Source: JAVBLV01 sp031553195
Lineage (GTDB): Bacteria > Bacteroidota > Bacteroidia > Bacteroidales > P3
DNA: 49,130 nucleotides
Direction: 5' to 3'
Assembly (NCBI GenBank): GCA_031553195.1
Contig: JAVBLV010000042.1
Location: 1-49,130, forward strand
In this document: in pieces, positions 1 through 8,181 of the stretch
How positions within the stretch are numbered: position 1 is the first letter of the stretch
Layout of the letters: every line of letters begins with the position of its first letter
Notes under the pieces: generated by a model
Seen by the model: only the letters and a program-made list of their open reading frames with translations
Told to the model about the DNA's origin: nothing
Databases searched by the model: none
Made by a program: the position numbers and the translations under genes

Positions 1-196
1 AATTGTCATCAATCATTAAAAATAAATGAGGAATTAGAAATTAGTAATGAGTAATAGAGAGTAGCAACATTCAATTATTCAGTTATTCAATCATTCAACC
101 CTTTAGACCCATGAAAAAGTTTCTTGTTTTTTTATACATCATCCTCGAAAGGATGGAAGGAGATGGAAATTCAAATTAAAATACTCTCATCTTTTA
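1..196. other. Gene-poor left edge with a 22-codon ORF
   Basis: No full gene is visible here. Positions 70-100 hold degenerate ATTCA-type short tandem repeats. At 111-179 on the plus strand there is a 22-codon ORF that starts MKKFLVFLYIIL, which looks like the first part of a signal peptide, and then runs into polar residues and a stop. It may be the remnant of a truncated secreted-protein gene or chance. Nothing else is supported. Confidence 0.3.
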
Positions 197-2677
197 TCAC
201 TTGCCGCCGCCGCTGTTATTTTCGCCCGAAGAACCTCCGCTCCCTCCTATCCTGCTTTGTTCTTCTTCAGATGCCGTTTTACGTTGCCGGATTTTTATAT
301 CTTGTTTTCCAAATTGATAGCTAACCATTAACCACAGCGAACGACCGCCCCAATAATATTCCTGCTTTGACTTAACGCCGCTTGGATAGTCATATTCCGC
401 TTTCCAACTCGAAGTATTAAAAATATCGTTTACTGATAGTTTGACGCTGAGCTTTCTATTCAAAAACGTTTGCCGGAGTCCTGCATTAATGGAAAACATA
501 GCTTGGTTCGTTGAAAAATTATTGTCTTCCGACTTAGGACGTCCCCACCCGGAAATTTCTGCCGTCAGGTTTTTTGTAATAGTGAAATAATTTCCTAACC
601 AAGCATAGGAATTAAATGTGTTATTATGTACCAATGAATCGACATAATCCAAACGGGAAACGCTCCATCCGAATCCGCCGTACAAAGAACAGTACCACCA
701 TTTTGTAATAGGAATACTTCCGCTGAGCGATATCCATAAAGAATTATTGATGCCTATATTTTGCGGACGGCTGACAGACACAAATGTTTCGGGATTAAAG
801 TAACTAGTATGAATGGATTGATCGGTAGAATACGCATAATCGACGCTGGTAAAAAACATATTCATAAACGAATGCGTAAGTACTAAACTATGAGAATATT
901 GCGGTTGTAAATCAGGATTGCCCGACGAGTAAGAATATTGATTGTTTTTATACAGAAAAGGGTTCAGACTAGAATACCCCGGACGTTGTATGCGATAACG
1001 ATACACAAAATCGAAACTATTCTTTTTTCCCAATTGTTGGCGAAACGAAAGATTCGGAAACAGATCGAAATAATTTTGAATATTTGTACTGTCAATATTT
1101 TCCAAATAGCCTTTCGTATGGGTATATTCCCCTCTTAAACCCAACCTCATACTGGTTTGTTGGTTAAACATGATACTCAAACCTGCATAAAGAGCCGAGA
1201 TATTCTCATTATAAATAAAATGGTTGGTGCGGTCTATATCCATATTACCGCTATTAAAACTTTCCCGATCATTATCGTTCGTAACAAACGAAGTTTTTGC
1301 GCCGGCTGAGAAACGGAGTTTCTGAGAAAAAGGATGTTCAAAATCTGCTTTTGCCGAATAAACAGAGGTTTTATATTGATAATTGTTTTCAATCAATTCG
1401 CTTCGTTTCAAAGCGCTGAAATCATTTTCATAATAAGAGGTATTATTATCAGACTCGCTTGGATTTTCGTTCAACGAATAATCCAAATCAATATTCAATT
1501 CGGTTCCCAAAGAATCGAAGATATGTTTATAATTCAGATTAAAAACATTATAATTATAATTCGAGTTGCCGTCGCCAATCGAGCTATAGGAAGAATCAAC
1601 CATTTCATTCCGTTTTATTCGCGTATAAGACTGTACATCTGATGAATAATTGCTATTAGACATTCTCCAGACAAAACCGAATATATTTCTATCATTCAAA
1701 TAATAATCGGCTCCTAATTTATAATTTTGTCCGTTATATTTATTGTTGTACAGCCATCTCTCATTATCTTGCATATTGGTTTCGAACGAAGTTCCATCCG
1801 GATAAATTAAAGAACTTTTCGAATCGCTTTTAGATGGGTAATGATTATTGCCGATATTTCCATAAACCGTCCATTTTTGTAAACGCATCGATAAATCAAG
1901 TCCTTCGCTATGTTTGAAAATATTGGAATAACCGCCGTTTACATATACGGAACCATTAACGCCGATATTTCTGTTTCGTTTTGTTTTTATATTTAAGATA
2001 CCGCTTACCCCTTCCGCATCATATTTTTCGGAGGGATTGGAAATGGCTTCGACTTTATCGACGCCGCTGGTAGGCATATTCTTAAGCAACATAATCAAAG
2101 CGTCGCCCGACAAGTAGGTTTGCTTATTATCTACAAGAATTAATACTCCCGATTTTCCGTTTAGCTTAATGGTTTCGTCGTTGTCAACGGTTACTCCTGG
2201 CACTTTTTTTAATAACTCCAACACATTATCGCCGGTTCCGGCAGGATCGCTATCGGGATTTACTATTATTTTCCCCGCCTCCTGCTCTATGAATGGTCGC
2301 TTGGCTACGATTTCCAATTCTTTCATTTCAATGGCTCTCGGCGACAATTCTATGGTTCCAAGGTTAATATCGGGCTTTTCCGTTGTAATATCAAATACTT
2401 CGCTTGAATAATTATCATAACCCATCGCTCCGGCCATAACATAATACTTGCCCGCAGGAAGTTTATTTAAAGTGAACTTCCCCTCCATATTTGTTATCTC
2501 CCCTTTGACTTGAGTAGAGTCTTTTGCTTTAAATAACGCCACTCCCACATTCGGCAGATTTGCTTTTGTACTTTGATCTATAATAACGCCCGAAACGATT
2601 CCTATTTTTTGCGCTTGGGTTATTTGTGAAAGAAAACTTATGAATAAAAGGACAGAAAAGGCAAGCGTTTTTTTCAT
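197..2677 (-). CDS. Outer-membrane beta-barrel (TonB-receptor-like) protein
   Basis: The protein has 826 residues. It begins with a clear signal peptide (about residues 1-22, ending TQA-Q). A carboxypeptidase-regulatory-like beta-sandwich follows (about 25-105), then a plug-like region containing LLKKVPGVTVDNDETIKLNG and a SNPSEKYDAEGVSGILNIKT stretch. The remaining roughly 550 residues are rich in alternating Tyr/Asn/Ser strands, as in the barrel of the OMP_b-brl_3 family (PF14905). The C-terminus ends in a low-complexity Gly/Ser/Asn tail. This architecture is typical of Bacteroidota outer-membrane proteins related to TonB-dependent receptors. No SusD partner is adjacent, so a glycan-uptake role is not suggested and the substrate is unknown. 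A good promoter lies about 215 bp upstream. Confidence 0.9.
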   Translation of the reverse strand: MKKTLAFSVLLFISFLSQITQAQKIGIVSGVIIDQSTKANLPNVGVALFKAKDSTQVKGEITNMEGKFTLNKLPAGKYYVMAGAMGYDNYSSEVFDITTEKPDINLGTIELSPRAIEMKELEIVAKRPFIEQEAGKIIVNPDSDPAGTGDNVLELLKKVPGVTVDNDETIKLNGKSGVLILVDNKQTYLSGDALIMLLKNMPTSGVDKVEAISNPSEKYDAEGVSGILNIKTKRNRNIGVNGSVYVNGGYSNIFKHSEGLDLSMRLQKWTVYGNIGNNHYPSKSDSKSSLIYPDGTSFETNMQDNERWLYNNKYNGQNYKLGADYYLNDRNIFGFVWRMSNSNYSSDVQSYTRIKRNEMVDSSYSSIGDGNSNYNYNVFNLNYKHIFDSLGTELNIDLDYSLNENPSESDNNTSYYENDFSALKRSELIENNYQYKTSVYSAKADFEHPFSQKLRFSAGAKTSFVTNDNDRESFNSGNMDIDRTNHFIYNENISALYAGLSIMFNQQTSMRLGLRGEYTHTKGYLENIDSTNIQNYFDLFPNLSFRQQLGKKNSFDFVYRYRIQRPGYSSLNPFLYKNNQYSYSSGNPDLQPQYSHSLVLTHSFMNMFFTSVDYAYSTDQSIHTSYFNPETFVSVSRPQNIGINNSLWISLSGSIPITKWWYCSLYGGFGWSVSRLDYVDSLVHNNTFNSYAWLGNYFTITKNLTAEISGWGRPKSEDNNFSTNQAMFSINAGLRQTFLNRKLSVKLSVNDIFNTSSWKAEYDYPSGVKSKQEYYWGGRSLWLMVSYQFGKQDIKIRQRKTASEEEQSRIGGSGGSSGENNSGGGK

Positions 2678-2720
2678 ACATCTACTTTTTAAATATTATT
2701 TTGGTCAGACTTGTTTAATT

Positions 2721-2784
2721 GAGAATGGAGAATTGAGAGTGGAGAGTGTATTCATTCTCAATCCTCAACTTTCAACTCTCCATT
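2721..2784. repeat. Imperfect inverted repeat (GAGAATTGAGAG type)
   Basis: Two purine/pyrimidine-rich arms (ATGGAGAATTGAGAGT against ACTTTCAACTCTCCAT) pair with few mismatches. Related sequence occurs at 19271-19326 and, as single arms, near 15340-15365 and 17648-17670. It lies in the leader of the outer-membrane protein gene. Function unknown. Confidence 0.6.
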
Positions 2785-2892
2785 AAATAAAACTTTGGTC
2801 TCATGCTACTTTTGGTCTACAATTCAAAGTATCAATTTTATTATCAGCAATTTAACATGCATGTTCTACTGTACTAAACAACTAATACAGTG

Positions 2893-2922
2893 CAAATATA
2901 CAACATTTTTTGTTACCTCCAA
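2893..2922 (-). promoter_or_regulatory. Bacteroidota-type promoter for the outer-membrane protein gene
   Basis: On the minus strand the sequence reads TTG, 19 bases, then TATATTTG, which matches the Bacteroidota primary-sigma consensus (TTTG, about 19 bases, TAnnTTTG). It would give a leader of about 210 nt that includes the inverted repeat at 2721-2784. Confidence 0.6.
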
Positions 2923-3061
2923 TTTTTTCTCACTTTTTTTCATTTTCACCAATTTCTTCCATCCCTAACGATTATTTTAATCATTACAGATCCGAAAATA
3001 CAAATGATACGTTTCAATTGAAAAGTAAATTCTAAATATTAGCTGTATTGTGTTTTTTAAC

Positions 3062-3069
3062 TACTTTTG
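3062..3069 (+). promoter_or_regulatory. Candidate -7 box (TACTTTTG)
   Basis: TACTTTTG fits TAnnTTTG on the plus strand, upstream of the composite repeat and the gene starting at 3586. There is no clear -33 TTTG at the usual spacing, so this is tentative. If used, the transcript would pass through the whole repeat array. The stretch from 3070 to 3211 shows nothing else I recognise. Confidence 0.35.
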
Positions 3070-3211
3070 CAGCACAAATATTGCATTCAAAATTTTTCAT
3101 TAGACCTTAAATAGCGCTTTCAATTATTCGTCTTCAACTAGATCGCGTCGCTAGGCGCTCAGCTTTCAACCTTTACTTAAAAGATCTAACTTCGATTCAA
3201 AAATTGAAATA

Positions 3212-3334
3212 TTAAACAGATGAAATAATCATGAGCCTTTGGCGCGCCAACGTGAATGATTAAAGGCGTGCGTTAGCCAAGTCTCCCCTTGGGAGAGATT
3301 TAGAGGGGCTTGTAAATTTTAAACAGATGAAATA
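3212..3334 (+). repeat. Composite start-codon-anchored repeat, copy 1a
   Basis: This unit is bounded by two identical 16-base stretches, TTAAACAGATGAAATA, at 3212-3227 and 3319-3334. Inside are a TTTGGCGCGCCAA palindrome, a short CTCCCC/GGGAGAG hairpin, and the tail AGATTTAGAGGGGCTT followed by TAAATTTTAAACA and ATGAAA. It contains a 10-codon ORF (3231-3263) reading MSLWRANVND. Related units occur at 3424-3588, 13833-13993, 16359-16580 and 43533-43656. Confidence 0.75.
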
Positions 3335-3373
3335 GCCAAGAGACAAAAGTTTCGCCAAAGGGAATGATTATAA

Positions 3374-3404
3374 GTCAGGGCGTGACTTGGGGTCACGCCC
3401 TGAC
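3374..3404. repeat. Perfect 13-bp hairpin module of the composite repeat
   Basis: GTCAGGGCGTGAC and GTCACGCCCTGAC are perfectly complementary 13-base arms around a 5-base loop. The same module recurs at 13963-13993 with one change and at 16550-16580 with more. In each case it precedes the CTATCAAATAAAAA link and the A/B modules. Confidence 0.8.
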
Positions 3405-3423
3405 AAGGCTATCAAATAAAAAT

Positions 3424-3588
3424 AAACACATGAAATAATCATGAGCCTATGGCGCTCCAATGCGAATGAATAAAGGCATGCGTCAGCCAAGTCTCCCAAA
3501 CAAATAAGAAAATCCGATTAATCTCCCTTGCGGGGAGAACCAAAGAGGGGTGGGAGATTTAGAGGGGCTTATAAATTTTAAATACATG
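3424..3588 (+). repeat. Composite start-codon-anchored repeat, copy 1b
   Basis: This unit starts with AAACACATGAAATA and carries the 10-codon ORF MSLWRSNANE (3441-3473). It has a longer CTCCC hairpin section (3490-3560) and ends TTTTAAATAC directly on the ATG of the gene at 3586. It is almost identical over more than 100 bases to the copy on the opposite strand at 16359-16470, which implies a recent duplication. Confidence 0.8.
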
Positions 3589-5853
3589 AAATTAAACCGG
3601 AAAATATTCATCTTCATTGTCATTCTTATTTGCATTGGAATAATGGGATATTTTTTTTGGAATACAGACACGGCCCAACGATACACGGCCAAAGTTCTGA
3701 AAACCGAGTTTATTCCCAATCAGGATTTTGATATTAATCAATGTCTTACTATTTTTAAAAAGGATAGCATTTATAAAGATTTCAGGTCTCGTTGTCCTTT
3801 TCATTATCAAATGTTGGGATTAGCTAAGTTTACAGATAGCAGCTACCTTTTTATTATTTCCGAACCGGCGCATTTTGTAAAAACAGATAGCGTGTTAAAC
3901 GTTTTCAAGAAGTTCAATATCCACTCCGAAATTGCGACGCATCCTATCGGATACGACGGTTGGGTGAAAGATATGTTGGTTTGTGTGGGAAGAGCTACTT
4001 CTGAAAATATTGCTCATTTGACAAAAGATTTGAGCGAAGTATTATATTTATCCGATTATAAATCATTTACCACTCCCCTACCCTTAGATACTTCCCGAAT
4101 TTACTATTCTTCCGGAAAATTGAACTACCGGATTTCTTTATCTGAAATCAATCAATGGTTTATAGACGATAAAGAACTTTTTCTGAATTTACCCGACACA
4201 AATAAAACTTTCAGTATTCCGGACATTTTTAAAGAACGTAAATATGGCGTATTCTATAGTCAACAGCCTGGTTTCGTTATCTGGAGCCTTGATAAAAAGA
4301 AAGACATTTCCGTTCAAAAGACAAAAATCCGTCAGTTTACATTGGATGCGGATTTGATTTTAGGCGCCATTTCGGATTCGTCCAGTTTAGTTATTATTAG
4401 CCGCGAACGCGAATCGGGATTAATGGAATTACCGCCTTTAGGCGTGGAAACCATTCTTTTATTAGCGTCGATTAAAGATGGAGAGCTTTCGCAAAGTCTG
4501 GATATCAACGATCTATTAGCGGGAAAAATGACTAACGACAAAGATTGGTGCCCGACATATTTAAGTCCGCAATTGGAAAATACGGAATTCGGGCATTTGC
4601 TCACCATCACAGATGTGTTACTCAAAGACTGGTCGGAAAACGGAACGCTGCGCTATGAAGATTATGCGTATCCAAAACCGCCTTTTTATCCTTTTGACCG
4701 TCCGCTTTTCAGCAAGCTCGGGTTGAATGAATTGGTTTACAATTGGAATACAGCCAACACCATGTTCGTTTATGATTATGACGATTTACATTTATATGCC
4801 TTGAACAGAACGGGTTCTCTTCCCGTCTCTTATTTCAATCCGCAAGCCAATTATATTTCGGCCGGACACCAATACGAAAATACAGCTTACAACTATTTTT
4901 CGGGACTCTGCAATACTGATCTTATCCGCGTGGTGCAATATACAAGTTTGTACCAGATTTTTATGGACAATGGAATTAAAAATGAAAGCGATTCCCTTAA
5001 CTATGCCCCGAAGAATAAACCCTATCTTTTATTCTCTCCCGTCAAAACATTGCTTTCTAATATCCGGGATTTGAACGCCGAAAAAATCGACAGTATTTCA
5101 CGGCAGATCGGCAAAAAAAATTATGACAAGTTTCAGCATTCGAAAGTCGTAAAAGATCTGGACGATTGGGAACACAACAACCGGCAAAAACTCCCCGACG
5201 GCCGCAGAGAAGAAATTATCGCCGACGTCTGTTTACAAAATCAGAACGGCATCAGGAATGATCTTTCGGCTTTGCAATATCAACTAAAAAACTTGGACGA
5301 AAAAAATTTTACGAATCTATGTCGCTATTTATCTTATCCGAGAGGAGAACAGGTTTCCCGTTCAACTTTACAACATCTATATCCGGTTATCGGAAGAACA
5401 ATTAATACTTTGTTTTCCATCGGGAAGCCTAATCTTAAAGTATTCGGCGTAGATTTGGCAAGTATAAAAAATTATTATTCCAATAGTTTAAAAACCTGCT
5501 CTGCTCCCTGGATGAAAACGCCCTCTTTAATCGTATCTTATAATTCGCCTAAATTAACCGGAGGGCATAATTTATCATCAAAAGTCCGGCGGGTTAATTC
5601 TCTTAACGCCGACAAAGCCATTATTGCTTCAGGCCGTCCTCAATCCGTTTCAAGAGGTACCTACGACGCGCCAACGCCGACAAACGCGCCGGGTTCTCCG
5701 GGCAATTCAAACAAACCGTCATCTTCCTCAAAACCCAGAACAAAAAGCGTTGCTCCGCAAATAAGTAAAAATACCAAACCTACTTCCGACATTCCTGCTC
5801 GCAAACGAACAGAAGTCATTTCCGGTTCGGGCAGAAAACAAAGAGGATTTTAA
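3586..5853 (+). CDS. Membrane-anchored protein of unknown function
   Basis: The protein has 755 residues from the ATG at 3586. A longer reading from 3550 would add 12 residues encoded by the repeat itself, and the same extension appears before the unrelated gene at 16358, so I reject it. One hydrophobic segment (about residues 6-25) suggests an N-terminal membrane anchor with the rest outside the cytoplasm. The body is a large mixed alpha/beta region without a motif I can name. The last 90 or so residues are Ser/Pro/Thr/Asn/Lys-rich and probably disordered, ending basic (RKQRGF). It is followed after 58 bp by another single-pass membrane protein. I do not recognise the family. Confidence 0.8.
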   Translation: MKLNRKIFIFIVILICIGIMGYFFWNTDTAQRYTAKVLKTEFIPNQDFDINQCLTIFKKDSIYKDFRSRCPFHYQMLGLAKFTDSSYLFIISEPAHFVKTDSVLNVFKKFNIHSEIATHPIGYDGWVKDMLVCVGRATSENIAHLTKDLSEVLYLSDYKSFTTPLPLDTSRIYYSSGKLNYRISLSEINQWFIDDKELFLNLPDTNKTFSIPDIFKERKYGVFYSQQPGFVIWSLDKKKDISVQKTKIRQFTLDADLILGAISDSSSLVIISRERESGLMELPPLGVETILLLASIKDGELSQSLDINDLLAGKMTNDKDWCPTYLSPQLENTEFGHLLTITDVLLKDWSENGTLRYEDYAYPKPPFYPFDRPLFSKLGLNELVYNWNTANTMFVYDYDDLHLYALNRTGSLPVSYFNPQANYISAGHQYENTAYNYFSGLCNTDLIRVVQYTSLYQIFMDNGIKNESDSLNYAPKNKPYLLFSPVKTLLSNIRDLNAEKIDSISRQIGKKNYDKFQHSKVVKDLDDWEHNNRQKLPDGRREEIIADVCLQNQNGIRNDLSALQYQLKNLDEKNFTNLCRYLSYPRGEQVSRSTLQHLYPVIGRTINTLFSIGKPNLKVFGVDLASIKNYYSNSLKTCSAPWMKTPSLIVSYNSPKLTGGHNLSSKVRRVNSLNADKAIIASGRPQSVSRGTYDAPTPTNAPGSPGNSNKPSSSSKPRTKSVAPQISKNTKPTSDIPARKRTEVISGSGRKQRGF

Positions 5854-5911
5854 ATTGTCTCTTGGTGAACTTTTGTAAGTATACATTGTTTACTCTAAAA
5901 CATTTATTACG

Positions 5912-6343
5912 ATGAAAATGACCAAAACAAAAAAATGGATATTTATAACTTTGGGCGTTATTTTATTAGGGCTTGCGATATTTGTTTATTTCCATTTCTT
6001 TTTTGTATTCGGAGACGGAGTAAAAACAGGGCAACTCAATTATGTTGTGCGAAAAGGATATGTTTTTAAAACCTACGAAGGGAAATTAATCCAGTCCGGA
6101 TTCCGCTCAAAACAAGCAAACTCAATGGGATCTAACGAATTCACTTTTTCCATCAGTAATAAAGAAGTAGCTGAGAAATTGATGCGGGCAGGCGGACACG
6201 AAGTCGAATTACGTTACAAGGAATACCTGGGAACGTTGCCCTGGAGAGGCTACAGCAAATATGTTGTCGACGAGATTATCAACATCAAGAACGCCAATCC
6301 ATCGGTCAATGAAAGTGCTCCTCCCTTCCAAACGGGAGAATAA
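5912..6343 (+). CDS. Small single-pass membrane protein (Bacteroidales conserved)
   Basis: The protein has 143 residues. A strongly hydrophobic helix (about residues 9-32) is followed by a compact domain with the string FGDGVKTGQLNYVVRKGYVF and later LRYKEYLGTLPWRGYSKYVV. From memory, close relatives are common in Bacteroidales and some carry the label 6-phosphogluconate dehydrogenase. Nothing here supports that label: there is no Rossmann nucleotide-binding fold and the protein is far too short. The likely location is the inner membrane with the domain in the periplasm. A strong terminator follows. Function unknown. Confidence 0.8.
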   Translation: MKMTKTKKWIFITLGVILLGLAIFVYFHFFFVFGDGVKTGQLNYVVRKGYVFKTYEGKLIQSGFRSKQANSMGSNEFTFSISNKEVAEKLMRAGGHEVELRYKEYLGTLPWRGYSKYVVDEIINIKNANPSVNESAPPFQTGE

Positions 6344-6384
6344 ATAAATATTTGCATTCATTTCGTTTTTTATTTTTTTACTTG

Positions 6385-6416
6385 CGCCGGTAGAATTTTC
6401 TCTATCGGCGTTTTTT
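6385..6416 (+). terminator. Rho-independent terminator
   Basis: CGCCGGTAGA and TCTATCGGCG form a 10-bp stem with one G-U pair around a 6-base loop, followed by six T. It ends the transcription unit that finishes at 6343. Confidence 0.85.
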
Positions 6417-6525
6417 ATTCTTTTAAAAGACTTTCCATTTTAGTCTTACCATCTGCTTTTACGCTCATAAAAAAAATCGTAATTTTGGTTACAGGATAAT
6501 TAGCATATTAACTCACTTTTATACC

Positions 6526-7026
6526 ATGTTTAAAATCGACTTTATTCAAAATCCGCCTACAGTGCAGGATCTAAAATCTCTTTACGAAAGCGAAGCTTAC
6601 CAAGGCTTATTAATTGATTTTGAAAAATATTCAGGACACAAACTTGTTTCCAAAGAAGAGGGAGAGGTAATTTTAATGAAAACATTAAACTTTATACAAC
6701 GTCTCTATCTCGTTTTAAACATTCCTTTTGAAGAGGTGACGCTGGCTTTCGGACGCTTAAAAAAAGACTTATTGGTTTTTACTACTTTATGCGTCGATTT
6801 TTTCAGTAAACTTGAAAATGAATCTGATGAGGAACTTTCTGAAGGAGAATCTTTGGGCGTTGCCCGGACTTTTTTCCTGGATAAATTTTGTGAACTCTAT
6901 TTGTTAAGCGCTGGAAATGAAGAACGTCTTTTACACTATTTGGAAACCACTCGCATGCCCCATGCGAAAGAGTATATAGAACTCATTTCCGAATTTTACG
7001 AACAGATAAAAACATCCTCAAATTAA
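6526..7026 (+). CDS. Hypothetical acidic alpha-helical protein
   Basis: The protein has 166 residues with no signal peptide and no membrane segment. It is predominantly helical and acidic, with a Glu/Asp/Ser-rich linker (about residues 101-115) between an N-terminal helical region and a C-terminal part ending in ELISEFYEQIKTSSN. It has a sensible start context and normal Bacteroidales codon use, so it is probably a real cytoplasmic protein. It stands alone between the terminator at 6385 and the palindromic element at 7072. I do not recognise the family. Confidence 0.65.
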   Translation: MFKIDFIQNPPTVQDLKSLYESEAYQGLLIDFEKYSGHKLVSKEEGEVILMKTLNFIQRLYLVLNIPFEEVTLAFGRLKKDLLVFTTLCVDFFSKLENESDEELSEGESLGVARTFFLDKFCELYLLSAGNEERLLHYLETTRMPHAKEYIELISEFYEQIKTSSN

Positions 7027-7071
7027 AAATTTATGATGGAAGGTTAGCTTATATCAAATCGGAATTTTCTA

Positions 7072-7233
7072 AGAGGTTGTCTAAATTTTTATGGAAAAGA
7101 TTTTGAGAGATAAAAATAGTGATTTTGCAGACGGGATTTTTCAAGAATAGTAGCGCTATTTGGTAAAAATTTCGACAAAAAAGAACATTTTTAGACTCAA
7201 AATACTTCATAGAAAAAATTTTAGACAACCTCT
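7072..7233 (+). mobile_element. 162-bp palindromic MITE-like element, copy 1
   Basis: The ends AGAGGTTGTCTAAA and TTTAGACAACCTCT are inverted repeats. The right half, read in reverse complement, aligns with the left half along its whole length, so the element is an imperfect 2 x 81-base palindrome. It has no coding capacity. Copies of exactly the same length lie at 12118-12279 and 21903-22064 (inverted). Insertion-sequence-like ends suggest mobilisation in trans, but no matching transposase was found here. Confidence 0.85.
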
Positions 7234-7451
7234 AAGTTCGATGAATTAAAAAATAAAATCCAAATTTGTACTTATTTCTTTATTAGGACATTTCACAATA
7301 ATATATAATGTAATTATCCGGTTTTTCAATCTTATGTATATTTGTAGAAACTAATTTAGATGGAGATGGAAAACAAGATTCAAAATTTCATCCGCTTCAA
7401 TTTGCTTTTCCATTAAACATTCATTCAATTTCTCTGACTATATTTTTATCT
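7234..7451 (+). promoter_or_regulatory. Leader with candidate -7 box (TATATTTG at 7337-7344)
   Basis: TATATTTG at 7337-7344 fits TAnnTTTG and would give a leader of roughly 100 nt before the gene at 7452. No convincing -33 element is visible at the expected spacing. Confidence 0.4.
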
Positions 7452-7994
7452 ATGAAAACGATTAAACTTACATTACTAATGCTTATTATTCCCTTATTGG
7501 GAATTACCTGTAAAGGAAAAATGTCAAACGTTAACGGGGCAAGTCAGGAACAGATTTCAAATGCTGATAATACGAAGCAAAAAACGAGTTCTGTAGAAAT
7601 AAAAATACTCAATGGATATTTCTTCAAAAACACCCATAAAGTTGAAGAGAATCCTTCTTTTTTCGAATTTTCCGATAAAATATCGTTCGAAAATTACTTG
7701 GGTATAGGGCGCACCATGGGTAACCGGATAGACAAACCGGACTTCCCAAACCAAACAGTGATGGCTATTGTTTACCAACCCACGCAAACCAAAACGGAAA
7801 TTTCTGTAATCAAAGCCGAAGAAATAAACGGAAATACGATAAATATTTATTTCAAAGCTAAAATGGGCGAATCGCTTTCTTATACAATGCAACCATTATT
7901 GGTTTTTTGTTTTGAAAAGAAGAAAGATCTAACGGTTGCAAATTTTATTACCAATGGGAAAACGATAAAAAGCTTAACCCTGGCTTCAAAGTAA
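7452..7994 (+). CDS. Secreted or lipid-anchored protein of unknown function
   Basis: The protein has 180 residues. It starts with a basic-hydrophobic leader (MKTIKLTLLMLIIPLLGITC) followed by a polar Ser/Asn/Lys linker. Cys20 is placed like a lipobox cysteine, but the preceding residue is Thr rather than Gly/Ala/Ser, so lipidation is uncertain. The mature part (about residues 48-178) is a beta-rich domain with no motif I recognise. It resembles other small Bacteroidota periplasmic proteins in layout only. The gene is followed by a bidirectional terminator shared with the convergent gene ending at 8182. Confidence 0.7.
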   Translation: MKTIKLTLLMLIIPLLGITCKGKMSNVNGASQEQISNADNTKQKTSSVEIKILNGYFFKNTHKVEENPSFFEFSDKISFENYLGIGRTMGNRIDKPDFPNQTVMAIVYQPTQTKTEISVIKAEEINGNTINIYFKAKMGESLSYTMQPLLVFCFEKKKDLTVANFITNGKTIKSLTLASK

Positions 7995-8044
7995 GCCGTT
8001 TAGAAATTCAAATCCCCGTAACGGAAATAATATGATAAAAAAAA

Positions 8045-8053
8045 GGGGGGGGG
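8045..8053. repeat. Nine-G homopolymer after an eight-A run
   Basis: An A8-G9 tract lies between two convergent genes. Such a tract is prone to slippage and also to sequencing error. It is in neither a coding region nor an obvious promoter. Confidence 0.7.
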
Positions 8054-8123
8054 AATAATCTTGTCTTTTTCTTTTCCAAGTTAATATCAAATTTATTATT
8101 CCCGTGTTATGCCTTTATTAAAG

Positions 8124-8155
8124 AAAACCTCCAAAGCATTGTCTTTGGAGGTTTT
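8124..8155. terminator. Bidirectional terminator
   Basis: AAAACCTCCAAAG and CTTTGGAGGTTTT form a perfect 13-bp stem with a 6-base loop and T-runs in both directions, between convergent genes ending at 7994 and 8182. Confidence 0.9.
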
Positions 8156-8181
8156 TTCATTTAGATTGATCAAAAAATATC

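Noticed and set aside
3550..3585. N-terminal extension MGDLEGLINFKY for the gene at 3586
   Set aside because: The same residues precede the unrelated gene at 16358 because both are encoded by the composite repeat.
3183..3590. CRISPR array
   Set aside because: The repeats are long, irregular composite units with hairpins and no regular spacers; no cas genes are present.
5912..6343. 6-phosphogluconate dehydrogenase label
   Set aside because: Too short, membrane-anchored and without any nucleotide-binding motif.
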